Part shown: in pieces, positions 42,861 through 51,392 of the stretch | Layout: each line of letters opens with the position of its first letter | How positions within the stretch are numbered: the stretch's first letter is position 1 | Source: Pseudomonadota bacterium | GTDB taxonomy: Bacteria > Pseudomonadota > Gammaproteobacteria > Steroidobacterales > Steroidobacteraceae | Direction: 5' to 3' | DNA: 63,442 nucleotides | Assembly: GCA_021805275.1 (NCBI GenBank) | Contig: JAJZFQ010000100.1 | Coordinates: 1 to 63,442, forward strand | Notes under the pieces: generated by a model | What the model saw: the letters and a program-made list of their open reading frames with translations, nothing else | What the model was told of the DNA's origin: nothing | Database searches by the model: none | Made by a program: the position numbers and the translations under genes

Positions 42861-42915
42861 GTTGCATTAAAGCAACAGATTGGATTTTGAGCAACACCCG
42901 ATCATGACTTAGACT
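42861..42915 (+). promoter_or_regulatory. lacI promoter with adjacent inverted repeat
   Basis: TTGAGC (42887-42892), 17 bp, TAGACT (42910-42915) is a plausible sigma-70 promoter. Immediately upstream is GTTGC-ATTAAA-GCAAC (42861-42876), and a further GCAAC half-site overlaps the -35 edge (42891-42895). The 14-bp operator is absent here, so autoregulation, if any, would use this other dyad. Confidence 0.5.
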
Positions 42916-43058
42916 AGCCTGCGAGCCACCAGTATCTTCGGTGAGGGGGCGGCCGATGGGCCGTGCAGATCGAGGTGAGCGACGCACAGGCATTGCGATC
43001 GGCTTCGAGCGCCGAGGCAGATCAGGCGCACGCCGTGTCGCGGGCGGGAGCCGCGCGC

Positions 43059-44123
43059 GTGACTGAGAAGCGTCGCAAGACCAATTCGCTCGATATCGCG
43101 CACCTGGCGGGCGTGTCGCAATCGACCGTGTCACGGGCGCTGCGCGGCGACCCGATGGTCTCCGCGGCCACGCGCGAACGGATCCTCGGGTTTGCCCGTC
43201 AGCTCAACTACCACGTCGACAAGAACGCCTCGAGCCTGCGGCGTCAGCACACTGGAACGCTGGCGTTGCTGTTCTTCGAGGATCCCACCACCGACGACTC
43301 GGCGATCAACCCCTTCTTCCACTCGATGCTCGGCTCGATCATCCGGGCCTGCTCGGGGCAGGGGTACGATCTTCTGGTATCGTTCCAAGACCTGTTGCGC
43401 GACTGGCTGGCCGATTACGAGGACAGCCACAAGGCCGACGGCATCATTCTGCTCGGTTACGGCGACTACCTCGCCTACCGCGACCGCCTGGAGACACTGA
43501 TTGCGCACGGTGCGCACCTGGTCCGCTGGGGGCAGGTACTGCCGGATCATCCGGGAATCTCGATCGGCTGCGACAACGTGGAGGGCGGCCGGCTCGCCGC
43601 CGAGCACCTGCTGCGCCTCGGGCGCCGCCGCATCGCCTTCATCGGGGAGATCGCGCCCTCCGCGCCGGAGATGGCAGACCGCTACCGCGGTTATCGCGAG
43701 GCACTGCTTGCGGCGGGATTGACGCCCGATCCGTCCCTGCAGGCGGGCGCAGTCTCCACCGAGGCTTCCGGACACAAGGCGCTACGCACGCTGCTCGAGC
43801 ACGGGCGGGAATTTGACGCGGTGTTCGCCGCCAGCGACCTCATCGCCATCGGGGCGCTCGGGGCGCTCGCGGCCGCGGGCCGGCGCGTGCCGCAAGACGT
43901 GGCCGTGGTCGGATTCGACGGCATTCCGATGGGCGCGGTCACACGGCCCGCACTCACCACCGTTTCCCAGGGCACCAGGCGCGCCGGCGAGGCGCTGGTG
44001 CAAAGCCTGATCAGCCAGATCCAGGGCCGGCCGGCCGAGAGCATGATTCTCTTGCCGCAACTGGTGGTGCGCGAGTCGTGCGGCGGTGCGGCTGATCCAA
44101 CGGCAGCGACAAAGCCCTCATGA
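43059..44123 (+). CDS. LacI family transcriptional regulator of the maltodextrin locus
   Basis: About 354 aa from the GTG of VTEKRRKTNSLD, which has a GGGAG ribosome site; an earlier GTG at 42963 would add 32 unlikely residues. The LacI helix-turn-helix is SLDIAHLAGVSQSTVSRALRGD. The periplasmic-binding-like sugar domain follows, with ISIGCDNVEGGRLAAEHLL and DVAVVGFDGIPMGAV. Position next to GH13 and the operator motif suggest it controls all three units, repressing without maltodextrin; the effector is not known. It overlaps the next gene by 4 bp (ATGA). Confidence 0.9.
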   Translation: MTEKRRKTNSLDIAHLAGVSQSTVSRALRGDPMVSAATRERILGFARQLNYHVDKNASSLRRQHTGTLALLFFEDPTTDDSAINPFFHSMLGSIIRACSGQGYDLLVSFQDLLRDWLADYEDSHKADGIILLGYGDYLAYRDRLETLIAHGAHLVRWGQVLPDHPGISIGCDNVEGGRLAAEHLLRLGRRRIAFIGEIAPSAPEMADRYRGYREALLAAGLTPDPSLQAGAVSTEASGHKALRTLLEHGREFDAVFAASDLIAIGALGALAAAGRRVPQDVAVVGFDGIPMGAVTRPALTTVSQGTRRAGEALVQSLISQIQGRPAESMILLPQLVVRESCGGAADPTAATKPS

Positions 44124-44617
44124 ACCACACCTACCTGTTCGAGCCCGGGATCTGGACCGGCACCGGGACCTTCTGGCGCGAGGACGGCGAGCCGTTGCCC
44201 GCGGAGTGTCGCACCGAGGTGGCTCACCAGAGCGACTGCTGGCTGATCGCCGGTTCGCTCAAGGTACTGGGCTCACCGCCGATCGAGTTCCGCAACGCCT
44301 ACTCGATCGAGCCGCCGGCCCGCAAAGGCGGTTGTCTGCGCTGGACGGCGGAGAACGCCACGCTCGGCAAGGTCGATGGCACCTTCTCGGTGCTCGAGCG
44401 ATGCATCCTGTCGTTGTACAGCTGCGGGCCGGCCGGGTATCACGGGACGGAGCACTACGGCCGCATCGACGCTGATCACTACCAAGCCTCTGGTGTGCTG
44501 CTGCTCGCCGCCCGGCGCCTGTCGGCCTGGGAGATTCTGCTTACCCGCGAGCCAGCGCCAGCAGCTGGGTGGTCGGCAAATAATGATCGACCAGCAGCGC
44601 CGCGAACAACCACATGA
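44120..44617 (+). CDS. small protein of unknown function coupled to lacI
   Basis: A 165-aa protein not recognised. It has no signal peptide or membrane segment and is rich in Trp, Gly and Cys (about six Cys), with an opening [20 protein letters not shown] and a regular beta-strand pattern that could be a small barrel of lipocalin or calycin type; this is a guess. The ATG overlaps the lacI stop, so it is translated with the regulator. The last 77 bp overlap the 3' end of ctaB on the other strand, and the tail after LLTREPAPA looks low in conservation value (Pro/Ala/Thr). It could be a sugar- or lipid-binding accessory protein. Confidence 0.7.
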   Translation: MNHTYLFEPGIWTGTGTFWREDGEPLPAECRTEVAHQSDCWLIAGSLKVLGSPPIEFRNAYSIEPPARKGGCLRWTAENATLGKVDGTFSVLERCILSLYSCGPAGYHGTEHYGRIDADHYQASGVLLLAARRLSAWEILLTREPAPAAGWSANNDRPAAPRTTT

Positions 44618-45464
44618 GATAACTGATCGAGTAGCGGAACAGCCGCATCGGCAGCTGCGGCTGCGGGGCGAACTGCAGCCGCGCGGCGTAGTACAGGAAG
44701 CGCGCCCCGAGTAACAGCGCGGAGCCGAGATAGATCAGGCCGCTCATGCCGGTGATAAACGGCAACAGCGTCACCACCAGCAGCAGCACCGAGTACAGCA
44801 GGATCTGCAGGCGCGTGTACTCGATCCCGTGCGTGACCGGCAGCATCGGGATCCCGGCACCGGCATATTCGTCCCGGCGTGCGATGGCAAGCGCCCAGAA
44901 ATGTGGCGGTGTCCACACGAAGACGATCAGGAACAGCAGCAGCGCGTGCGGGTCCACCGAGTTGGTGACGGCGGCCCAGCCGAGCACCGGAGGAGCGGCG
45001 CCGGCGGCACCGCCGATGACGATGTTCTGCGGCGTCGCGCGCTTCAGCCAGGCAGTGTAGATCACCGCGTAGCCGACGAGCGAGACGAAGGTCAGCCCCG
45101 CCGTCAGCACGTTGACCAGGAACGAGAGGATCCCCATGGCGAGCACGCCGAGCGCCCCGGCGAACAACAGCGCGCCCCGCTCGGTCAGCTGCCCGCGCGG
45201 CAGCGGTCGCGAGCGCGTGCGCGACATCTGTTCATCAATCCGCCGATCGAGCACGTGATTGATGGCCGCCGCGCATGCCGCCGCGAGCGCGATGCCGAGC
45301 GTGCCCCACAGCACGGCCCGCAGCGGCGGCCAGCCGGGGCTCGCGAGCAGCGTCCCCACGAGCGCGGTGAAGGCGATGAGCGCCACGATGCGCGGCTTGG
45401 TCAGCTCGAGATAGCGCCGCCAGGAGACCGGGGCAACGCTCGCCATTTGCGACAGGCTGTTCAC
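44541..45464 (-). CDS. ctaB: protoheme IX farnesyltransferase (heme O synthase)
   Basis: A 307-aa UbiA-superfamily membrane enzyme that adds a farnesyl group to heme B to make heme O. The prenyl-diphosphate motifs are [23 protein letters not shown] (first Asp-rich loop) and the second loop near [17 protein letters not shown], with the heme-O-specific [13 protein letters not shown] between helices. The start MNSLSQMAS lies 15 bp after ctaA. Its product is the substrate of CtaA, encoded just upstream. Confidence 0.95.
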   Translation of the reverse strand: MNSLSQMASVAPVSWRRYLELTKPRIVALIAFTALVGTLLASPGWPPLRAVLWGTLGIALAAACAAAINHVLDRRIDEQMSRTRSRPLPRGQLTERGALLFAGALGVLAMGILSFLVNVLTAGLTFVSLVGYAVIYTAWLKRATPQNIVIGGAAGAAPPVLGWAAVTNSVDPHALLLFLIVFVWTPPHFWALAIARRDEYAGAGIPMLPVTHGIEYTRLQILLYSVLLLVVTLLPFITGMSGLIYLGSALLLGARFLYYAARLQFAPQPQLPMRLFRYSISYLMWLFAALLVDHYLPTTQLLALARG

Positions 45465-45479
45465 TGAGAGCCGCGCCGA

Positions 45480-46523
45480 TCAGATCCGCGCCGCGCGCAG
45501 CGTGCGCAGCTTGTGGACAAGCGCCAGCACCGCCATGAACAGCAGCGCCGCGCCTGCCGTATGGGCGGTGGTGATGCCGAGCGGGAAACTCTCCAACACC
45601 ATGGTGATGCCGATGGCGAGCTGCAGCACGAGCGCGGCGAGAACAGCGTACGCGTACGGCCGCGCCCCCGACAGCGCGCGCCGACCGATGATGTAGCCGC
45701 TCGCACCGACCAGGGCGATCGTCACGGCGAGTGCGCCGAGCCGATGCGTGAAGTGAATCGCCACCCGTGCCGCGTTCGGCAGGATGCCACCCTGGTAATC
45801 CACCCACAGCGACCGCCACAGGACGAACGCGTCGTGGAAGTCCATGTGCGGCGGCCACCAGTAGCCCTGGCACTTCGGGAAATCCGGGCAGGCGTACTGG
45901 GCGTAATTGGCGCTCGTCCAGGCGCCGAGGAAGAACTGCACCGCCAACACGGCCAACCCGAGCAGCGCGAGCCGATAGGCGAACTGCAGCGCCGCGGCGG
46001 CCGGCGCCGAGGGCGCGCGCGGGCTCGCCGGTTCGCCCTGCTGCAGTGCCAGCCACAGCCACCACAACAGGCCGAGCGTCGTCATGCCGAACAGCAGGTG
46101 CAGCGTCACGATGGGCGGCTTGAGCAGCCACGTGACGGTGAGCATTCCGAGCAGCGCCTGCGCAACGACTGTCGCGAACAGCACCAGGGCGTAGAGGCGC
46201 CCGACGATGCGCCCGCGCGAAACCACGGCCAGCGCCGTAATCACGGTGATGATCAGGCCGAGGCTGCCGGCCGCGTAACGGTGGATCATCTCGTGCCACG
46301 CGTCATCGACGTTGAGCGGCCGGCCGGGATAACGCGCCTGGGCGTTCGCGCTGTCGGCCGCACCGGTCGGCGTCAGATGTCCGTAGCATTCCGGCCAGTC
46401 CGGGCAGCTGATGCCCGAATTGGTCAGACGCGTGTAGGCCCCCAGCACGATGACCACCAGGCACAGCAGCACAGCGACCAGCGACAAGCCGCGGATCCAG
46501 CGCTCGACGGATGCGGGGATCAA
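45480..46523 (-). CDS. ctaA: heme A synthase (COX15/CtaA)
   Basis: A 347-aa polytopic protein with eight predicted helices that oxidises the C8 methyl of heme O to give heme A for aa3-type oxidase. Typical blocks are GAYTRLTNSGISCPDWPECYG near the N-terminus, the histidine pairs HEMIHRYAAGSLG and VAIHFTHRLGAL, and the periplasmic cysteines around YACPDFPKCQGYW. The start appears to be TTG (46523), preceded by GAGGAG; no ATG fits nearby. SURF1 ends 104 bp upstream. Confidence 0.94.
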   Translation of the reverse strand: MIPASVERWIRGLSLVAVLLCLVVIVLGAYTRLTNSGISCPDWPECYGHLTPTGAADSANAQARYPGRPLNVDDAWHEMIHRYAAGSLGLIITVITALAVVSRGRIVGRLYALVLFATVVAQALLGMLTVTWLLKPPIVTLHLLFGMTTLGLLWWLWLALQQGEPASPRAPSAPAAAALQFAYRLALLGLAVLAVQFFLGAWTSANYAQYACPDFPKCQGYWWPPHMDFHDAFVLWRSLWVDYQGGILPNAARVAIHFTHRLGALAVTIALVGASGYIIGRRALSGARPYAYAVLAALVLQLAIGITMVLESFPLGITTAHTAGAALLFMAVLALVHKLRTLRAARI

Positions 46524-46627
46524 ACGGGGCGACTCCTCAGGAATTGGCGGTTATGGTATCGCATCCGTCCCAGGCTTTGGATCGTTCCGCCGCCCGGCTC
46601 GCGCGCCCTGCCCCGGCGCCGCGTGGC

Positions 46628-47362
46628 TCAGGGGCTTCGGCGCCGCAGGCTCAGGACCAGCCAGATCACCACCGCCGCGGCGGCGAGTCCCCACCATTGA
46701 ATCGCGTAGCCCCAGTTTTCCCGTGCCGGCATGCCCGGCAGCTGCCAGCGGCGCACATAGCCCCCGGGAACGGCGGGATCGAGCAGCAGGATGCGCCGCT
46801 CCAGCGGCACTGCGAGCGCGGCGCGCAGCTCGGCCACGCGCGGGAAGCTGGTCACCTTGGGCCATTGCGGTCCGGGGGGCGGCGGGGCGCGCCCGAAGGA
46901 CAGCCCTGCCGCCGGCAGCCGCCCGACCCGTCCGGTGAGCGTCAGCGGCGCGAGGGACTGCAGGGCGACATCGGGCAGTCGGGCACGACTGCCGGTGAAG
47001 GCTACCCAGCCGCGATCGACCAGAATCGTCCGTCCGCTGGCACGCCGCAAAGGCGTGAGCACCTGGTAGCCGTCCATCCCGTCCTGGATGCTGTTGTCGA
47101 GCAGGAACTGATGCGCACCGTCGTAGGTCCCGTGCACGCTGACCCGCTGATAGTCCGGCACCGAGGCGAGCGGCGCCCCCTCGAGAGCCACCACGCGGGC
47201 CGCTCCGCGCTGGAAGCGGACATACTGCGCCGCACTGGCTTCCCCAAGACGCCACTGCCAGCGGCCGAGCAGGCCGAACAGCCCCGCCAGCAGCGCCATC
47301 ACGGCCGTCAGCGCCAGCGAGGGAGCAAAAGTACGCCGCCCGGAACTGTCTTTCTGCGTCAT
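46628..47362 (-). CDS. SURF1 family cytochrome oxidase assembly protein
   Basis: A 244-aa protein with two membrane anchors, one near the N-terminus (FAPSLALTAVMALLAGLFGLLG) and one at the C-terminus (WGLAAAAVVIWLVLSL), and the SURF1 motifs LGRWQWRLGE, VHGTYD, ILVDRGWV and the final NWGYAIQWWGLA. SURF1 assists insertion of heme A into subunit I. The ATG at 47362 (MTQKDSS) is chosen; a GTG four codons upstream is possible. It leads a unit with ctaA and ctaB and is divergent from the DUF2909 gene. Confidence 0.92.
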   Translation of the reverse strand: MTQKDSSGRRTFAPSLALTAVMALLAGLFGLLGRWQWRLGEASAAQYVRFQRGAARVVALEGAPLASVPDYQRVSVHGTYDGAHQFLLDNSIQDGMDGYQVLTPLRRASGRTILVDRGWVAFTGSRARLPDVALQSLAPLTLTGRVGRLPAAGLSFGRAPPPPGPQWPKVTSFPRVAELRAALAVPLERRILLLDPAVPGGYVRRWQLPGMPARENWGYAIQWWGLAAAAVVIWLVLSLRRRSP

Positions 47363-47401
47363 TCTGATCGCCACACCCGCCGCAACCGGTACAATGGTGC
47401 C

Positions 47402-47623
47402 ATGCCACCGCTGTTCCGGCTGCTGGTCATCGTGTCACTCGGGGCGATCGTCGCGAGCCTCGGCTCGGCACTGTTTCACCTGGCGCGTGGCTCGGAGAAT
47501 GACTCGGGCCGGATGGCGCGCGCGCTCACCGTGCGCATCGCGCTGTCGCTCGGGCTGTTCGCGCTGCTCATGGTCGCCTGGTACGCCGGGATCATCTCGC
47601 CCCACGCACCCCTTCCACGCTGA
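47402..47623 (+). CDS. twin-transmembrane protein (DUF2909)
   Basis: A 73-aa protein with two hydrophobic helices (LFRLLVIVSLGAIVASLGSALFHL and IALSLGLFALLMVAWYAGII) joined by a basic loop (MARALTVR), as in DUF2909 proteins found in cytochrome oxidase clusters. It is too short for function to be inferred beyond probable association with the oxidase. Unlike its neighbours it lies on the plus strand, facing away from SURF1 and toward ctaE. Confidence 0.82.
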   Translation: MPPLFRLLVIVSLGAIVASLGSALFHLARGSENDSGRMARALTVRIALSLGLFALLMVAWYAGIISPHAPLPR

Positions 47624-47687
47624 GCGGCCGGCGAGGGCGCGCCGCTCAGTCAGACGCGCCGGCGGCCCGAGCAAGGGTGCGGCCGGC

Positions 47688-48560
47688 TCACAGCCAGTAC
47701 ACGAAGATGTACAGGCACAGCCACACCACGTCGACGAAATGCCAGTACCACGCGACCGCCTCGAAGGCGAAGTGCTTGTCCGGGGTGAAGTGCCCGCGCA
47801 GCACGCGCAGCCAGATCACCAGCAGCATGATCGCGCCGATGGTTACGTGCAGGCCGTGAAAACCCGTGAGCATGAAGAACGTCGAGCCGTAGATGCCCGT
47901 CGTCAGGCGCAGGTTCAGGTGCGTGTAGGCCTCGCCGTACTCGTGGATCTGCATGCCGACGAAGGTGAAGCCGAGGATGAAGGTCAGCGCCAGAAACACC
48001 GTGAGCGTGCGCCGCTTGCCCGCCCGCAGCGCGTGGTGCGCGATGGTCACCGTCAATCCGCTGGTCAGCAGGATCATGGTGTTCAGCGCCGGGATGCCCA
48101 TCGGGTTCATGACGCCGAAGCGCCCGCCCACGTGCCCCGGACCGTTGGTCGGCCAAGCCGCCTCGTAATGCGGCCAGAGGATCAGGTTGGTGAGTGCCTT
48201 GACGCCTTCGCCGCCGAGCCATGGGATCGCGAATGTGCGCACGTAGAACAGGGCGCCGAAGAACGCCGCGAAGAACATCACCTCCGAGAAGATGAACCAC
48301 ATCATGCCCAGACGGAACGAGCGGTCCTCGCGGAACTTGAACACGCCGTGTTGGTTCTCGCCGATCACCGTCGAGAACCAGCCGGCGAACATGAACGCCA
48401 GCAGCACCGGCCCGGGCAGCAGCACCCAGCCTCCGGCGGCGCCGTCGAGATACAGCACGGCACCGACCATGAGCACAAACAGCGACACGGCCGCGACGAT
48501 GGGCCATGGACTGCCGTGCGGAACGTAGTAGTTGCTGCCGTCAGCGTGAGCGTCTGTCAT
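47688..48560 (-). CDS. ctaE: cytochrome c oxidase subunit III
   Basis: A 290-aa membrane protein with seven helices. Conserved blocks are SPWPIVAAVSLF, DRSFRLGMMWFIFSEVMFFAAFFGA (with the conserved glutamate), HHALRAGKRR and the terminal WYWHFVDVVWLCLYIFVYWL. Subunit III stabilises the catalytic core of aa3-type oxidase. It starts 34 bp after the small 60-aa gene and belongs to the ctaC-ctaD-ctaE transcript. Confidence 0.95.
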   Translation of the reverse strand: MTDAHADGSNYYVPHGSPWPIVAAVSLFVLMVGAVLYLDGAAGGWVLLPGPVLLAFMFAGWFSTVIGENQHGVFKFREDRSFRLGMMWFIFSEVMFFAAFFGALFYVRTFAIPWLGGEGVKALTNLILWPHYEAAWPTNGPGHVGGRFGVMNPMGIPALNTMILLTSGLTVTIAHHALRAGKRRTLTVFLALTFILGFTFVGMQIHEYGEAYTHLNLRLTTGIYGSTFFMLTGFHGLHVTIGAIMLLVIWLRVLRGHFTPDKHFAFEAVAWYWHFVDVVWLCLYIFVYWL

Positions 48561-48594
48561 AGTGCACTTTCCTGTCTGCGATCTACCGCGGCGC

Positions 48595-48777
48595 TCAACG
48601 GTGCGCGCGCATCACCGTCATGACGATGAATCCGACGTAAAACGCCGCCGCGATCAACGAGACCACCCAGGTGGTCAACCGCACCCTGCGCCGCTGGAGG
48701 GCGCTGAGGCCGCGGACGTCTGCGCGTTCGGCCGATGAGATATCGGGCACCGCTTTGCCCTCAGTGCTCGGCGCCAT
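48595..48777 (-). CDS. 60-aa single-helix membrane protein of the oxidase cluster
   Basis: A short gene whose ATG lies inside the end of ctaD (17-bp overlap). The protein has a polar N-terminal half (MAPSTEGKAVPDISSAERAD), then a basic patch RRRVRLTTW and one membrane helix (VVSLIAAAFYVGFIVMTVM). This is the place where ctaG (cox11) or a small assembly protein is usually found. It has the N-in basic-then-helix layout of CtaG's anchor but none of its periplasmic copper domain. It may be a small assembly or accessory subunit; a truncated ctaG is less likely because no remnant follows. Confidence 0.7.
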   Translation of the reverse strand: MAPSTEGKAVPDISSAERADVRGLSALQRRRVRLTTWVVSLIAAAFYVGFIVMTVMRAHR

Positions 48778-50368
48778 GCGCCAACATCGCGGCCGAGGGC
48801 GGCGTCGTCCATGAGTGGTACGGCGCGGGCGAAGGCAGCTCCCACTCCAGGCCGCGCGCACCCTCCCACGGCGAGTTGGCTCCAACCGGCTTCCCGGAGC
48901 GCACACACTTCCAGACGATGTAGGGGAACAACACCTGGGAGGCACCGAAGATGAATCCACCGATGGAGGAAACCATGTTCCAGTCGGTGAACTGCGGCGC
49001 GTAGTCCGGTATGCGGCGGGGCATCCCGGCGAGTCCCAGGAAGTGCTGTGGGAAGAACAGTACGTTGACGAAGATCACCGACAGCCAGAAGTGCCACTTG
49101 GCGAGCCGCATGTCGTACATGCGCCCGCTCCACTTCGGCAGCCAGTAATAAACCCCGCCGAAGATCGCGAACACCGCTCCGGGCACGAGCACGTAGTGGA
49201 AGTGCGCGACCACGAAATACGTGCCGTGATACTGGTAGTCGGACGGCACGAGCGCCAGCATGAGCCCCGAAAATCCGCCGATGCTGAACAGGAACAGGAA
49301 GGCGATCGCGAACAGCATCGGCGGCTCGAATGACAGTGAGCCGCGCCACATGGTCGCCACCCAGTTGAACACCTTCACCCCGGTGGGCACGGCGATCAGC
49401 ATGGTCGAGAGCATGAAGAACAGCTGCGCCGCCACCGGCATGCCCACCGTGAACATGTGATGGCCCCAGACGATGAAGGACAGGAAGGCGATCGAGGCAG
49501 TCGCATAGACCATCGCCTCGTAGCCGAACAGCGGCTTGCGCGAGAACGTCGGGATGATCTCGGAGATGATGCCGAAGGCCGGGAGGATCAGGATGTAGAC
49601 CTCCGGATGACCGAAGAACCAGAACACGTGCAGGAACAGCACCGGATCGCCGCCGCCGGCGGCGTTGAAGAAGCTGGTGCCGAAGAAATGATCGGTCAGC
49701 TGCATCGTCACCGCGCCGGCGAGCACCGGCATCACCGCGATCAGCAGGTAGGCGGTGATCAGCCAGGTCCACACGAACAGTGGCATGCGCAGCAGGTTCA
49801 TGCCCGGAGCGCGCAGGTTCATGATGGTGACGATGACGTTGATCGCGCCGAGGATGGAGGAGATACCCATCAGGTGGATGGCGAAGATCAGCATCGGGAA
49901 GGCGGCGCCGAACTGCTGCATCAGCGGCGGGTACATGGTCCAGCCGCCGGCCACCGCCCCGCCCGGCACGAAGAACGAGCCGATCATCAGGCTGAAGGCG
50001 AACGGCAGGATCCAGAAGCTCAGGTTGTTCAGGCGCGGCAGCGCCATGTCCGGCGCGCCGATCTGCAGCGGGATCATCCAGTTCGCCAGGCCCACCCAGG
50101 CCGGCATGATGGCCCCGAAGATCATGATCAGGCCGTGCATGGTGGTAAGGGAGTTGAATATCGACGGATCGAACAGCTTCATGCCCGACTTGAACAGCTG
50201 CGCGCGGATGGCCATCGCCGCGAGGCCGCCGATGAGGAACATGGTCCCGGCGGCAATCAGGTACATCGTCCCGATGTCCTTGTGGTTGGTGGCGAACACC
50301 CAGCGCCGCCAGCCGTGCGGCTTGTGGTCGTGATCGGCATGTGCAGCGGTCTCGTGCGGCTCGGCCAT
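48761..50368 (-). CDS. ctaD: cytochrome c oxidase subunit I
   Basis: A 535-aa protein with twelve helices forming the heme a and heme a3-CuB centre. WRRWVFATNHKDIGTMYLI opens the family. WFFGHPEVYILILPAFG carries the CuB histidine and crosslinked tyrosine plus the K/D-pathway glutamate context of A1-type oxidases. VWGHHMFTVGM holds the two further CuB histidines and VVAHFHYVL the heme ligands. It reduces oxygen to water and pumps protons. The gene lies 75 bp after ctaC and overlaps the small 60-aa gene. Confidence 0.97.
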   Translation of the reverse strand: MAEPHETAAHADHDHKPHGWRRWVFATNHKDIGTMYLIAAGTMFLIGGLAAMAIRAQLFKSGMKLFDPSIFNSLTTMHGLIMIFGAIMPAWVGLANWMIPLQIGAPDMALPRLNNLSFWILPFAFSLMIGSFFVPGGAVAGGWTMYPPLMQQFGAAFPMLIFAIHLMGISSILGAINVIVTIMNLRAPGMNLLRMPLFVWTWLITAYLLIAVMPVLAGAVTMQLTDHFFGTSFFNAAGGGDPVLFLHVFWFFGHPEVYILILPAFGIISEIIPTFSRKPLFGYEAMVYATASIAFLSFIVWGHHMFTVGMPVAAQLFFMLSTMLIAVPTGVKVFNWVATMWRGSLSFEPPMLFAIAFLFLFSIGGFSGLMLALVPSDYQYHGTYFVVAHFHYVLVPGAVFAIFGGVYYWLPKWSGRMYDMRLAKWHFWLSVIFVNVLFFPQHFLGLAGMPRRIPDYAPQFTDWNMVSSIGGFIFGASQVLFPYIVWKCVRSGKPVGANSPWEGARGLEWELPSPAPYHSWTTPPSAAMLAHGAEH

Positions 50369-50443
50369 GGGGCAACCTCGCTTGGAAAGGCGGAATGTCT
50401 CTAAGGGCTATGGGGTCGGAATCGCGGCGCTGCTCGGTTCAGC

Positions 50444-51310
50444 TCAGCTGCGGCTCGTGGGCTGGGCGGGGGCGCCGGCGGACGCCTCGCTCTGCAGAGC
50501 CGACTGCTGCTTCAACCACGCCTGGAAGGCCGCGGGACTGACTGCGTGCACGACGATGGGCATGTACGCATGGTCACGGCCGCAGAGCTCGGTGCACTGG
50601 CCGCGGTACGTGCCGGGCTTGTCGGCGGCGATGGTGAACGACGCCTGGTTGATGTAGCCCGGGATGGCGTCGCGCTTCACTCCGAGATCGGGCACCCACC
50701 ACGAGTGGATCACGTCGACCGAGGTGATGAGCAGGCGGATCTTCTCCCCGACCGGCACGACCAGAGGGTGATCGACGCTGAGCAGGTAGTGCCGCACGCT
50801 GTTGGGGCCGAGGCCCGAGTGCAGCTGGCGAGCCCGGTTGCTGCTCTCGGACAGCTTGGAAATCAGGCTCACGTTCGAGCCCATGTACTGGTAGCGCCAG
50901 CCCCACTGGAAGCCGGTGACGCGGATGCTCACCTGCGAGTCGGTGTTGTTGTTGATCCTGATCAGCAGGCGCGCCGCCGGAACCGCCATGCCGACGAGAA
51001 TCAGCACCGGCACGGTGGTCCATACGATCTCGACCTTCGTGCTGTGCGTCAGGGAGACATCGGGCACCGCGCCGCGGTCCTTGCGGTGGAAGATGAGCGA
51101 CCAGATCATCACTCCGAACACGACCACCGCGATGCCGACACACACCCAGAACGCCATCATGTGCAGGGCGTAGATCCGGTTGCTGACGTTGGTCACGCCG
51201 TGCGGCATGTTCAATTCGTCCCATCCTGACCTGCCCCATGCTGGCATGCCGCCCCCGGCGAGCACGAGCGCCAGCGATCCGAGCAGTTTCCCGAGAGTTG
51301 CACGCTTCAT
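50444..51310 (-). CDS. ctaC: cytochrome c oxidase subunit II
   Basis: A protein of about 288 aa with a cleavable signal, two membrane helices (HMMAFWVCVGIAVVVFGVMIW and VEIVWTTVPVLILVGMAVP) and a periplasmic cupredoxin domain. The CuA site is SWWVPDLGVKRDA plus CTELCGRDHAYMP, with both cysteines, the histidine and the methionine. It accepts electrons from cytochrome c. No C-terminal heme-c domain is present. The ATG at 51310 has better ribosome-site spacing than the one nine bases upstream. DUF2244 lies 82 bp upstream on the same strand. Confidence 0.95.
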   Translation of the reverse strand: MKRATLGKLLGSLALVLAGGGMPAWGRSGWDELNMPHGVTNVSNRIYALHMMAFWVCVGIAVVVFGVMIWSLIFHRKDRGAVPDVSLTHSTKVEIVWTTVPVLILVGMAVPAARLLIRINNNTDSQVSIRVTGFQWGWRYQYMGSNVSLISKLSESSNRARQLHSGLGPNSVRHYLLSVDHPLVVPVGEKIRLLITSVDVIHSWWVPDLGVKRDAIPGYINQASFTIAADKPGTYRGQCTELCGRDHAYMPIVVHAVSPAAFQAWLKQQSALQSEASAGAPAQPTSRS

Positions 51311-51392
51311 CGTTATCATGCCCCTGTCCGCGCGCTCCGCACCATGCGGTTATTGCGCGCAATGCCAACCGAACCTGAATCCGCCGTACCGC

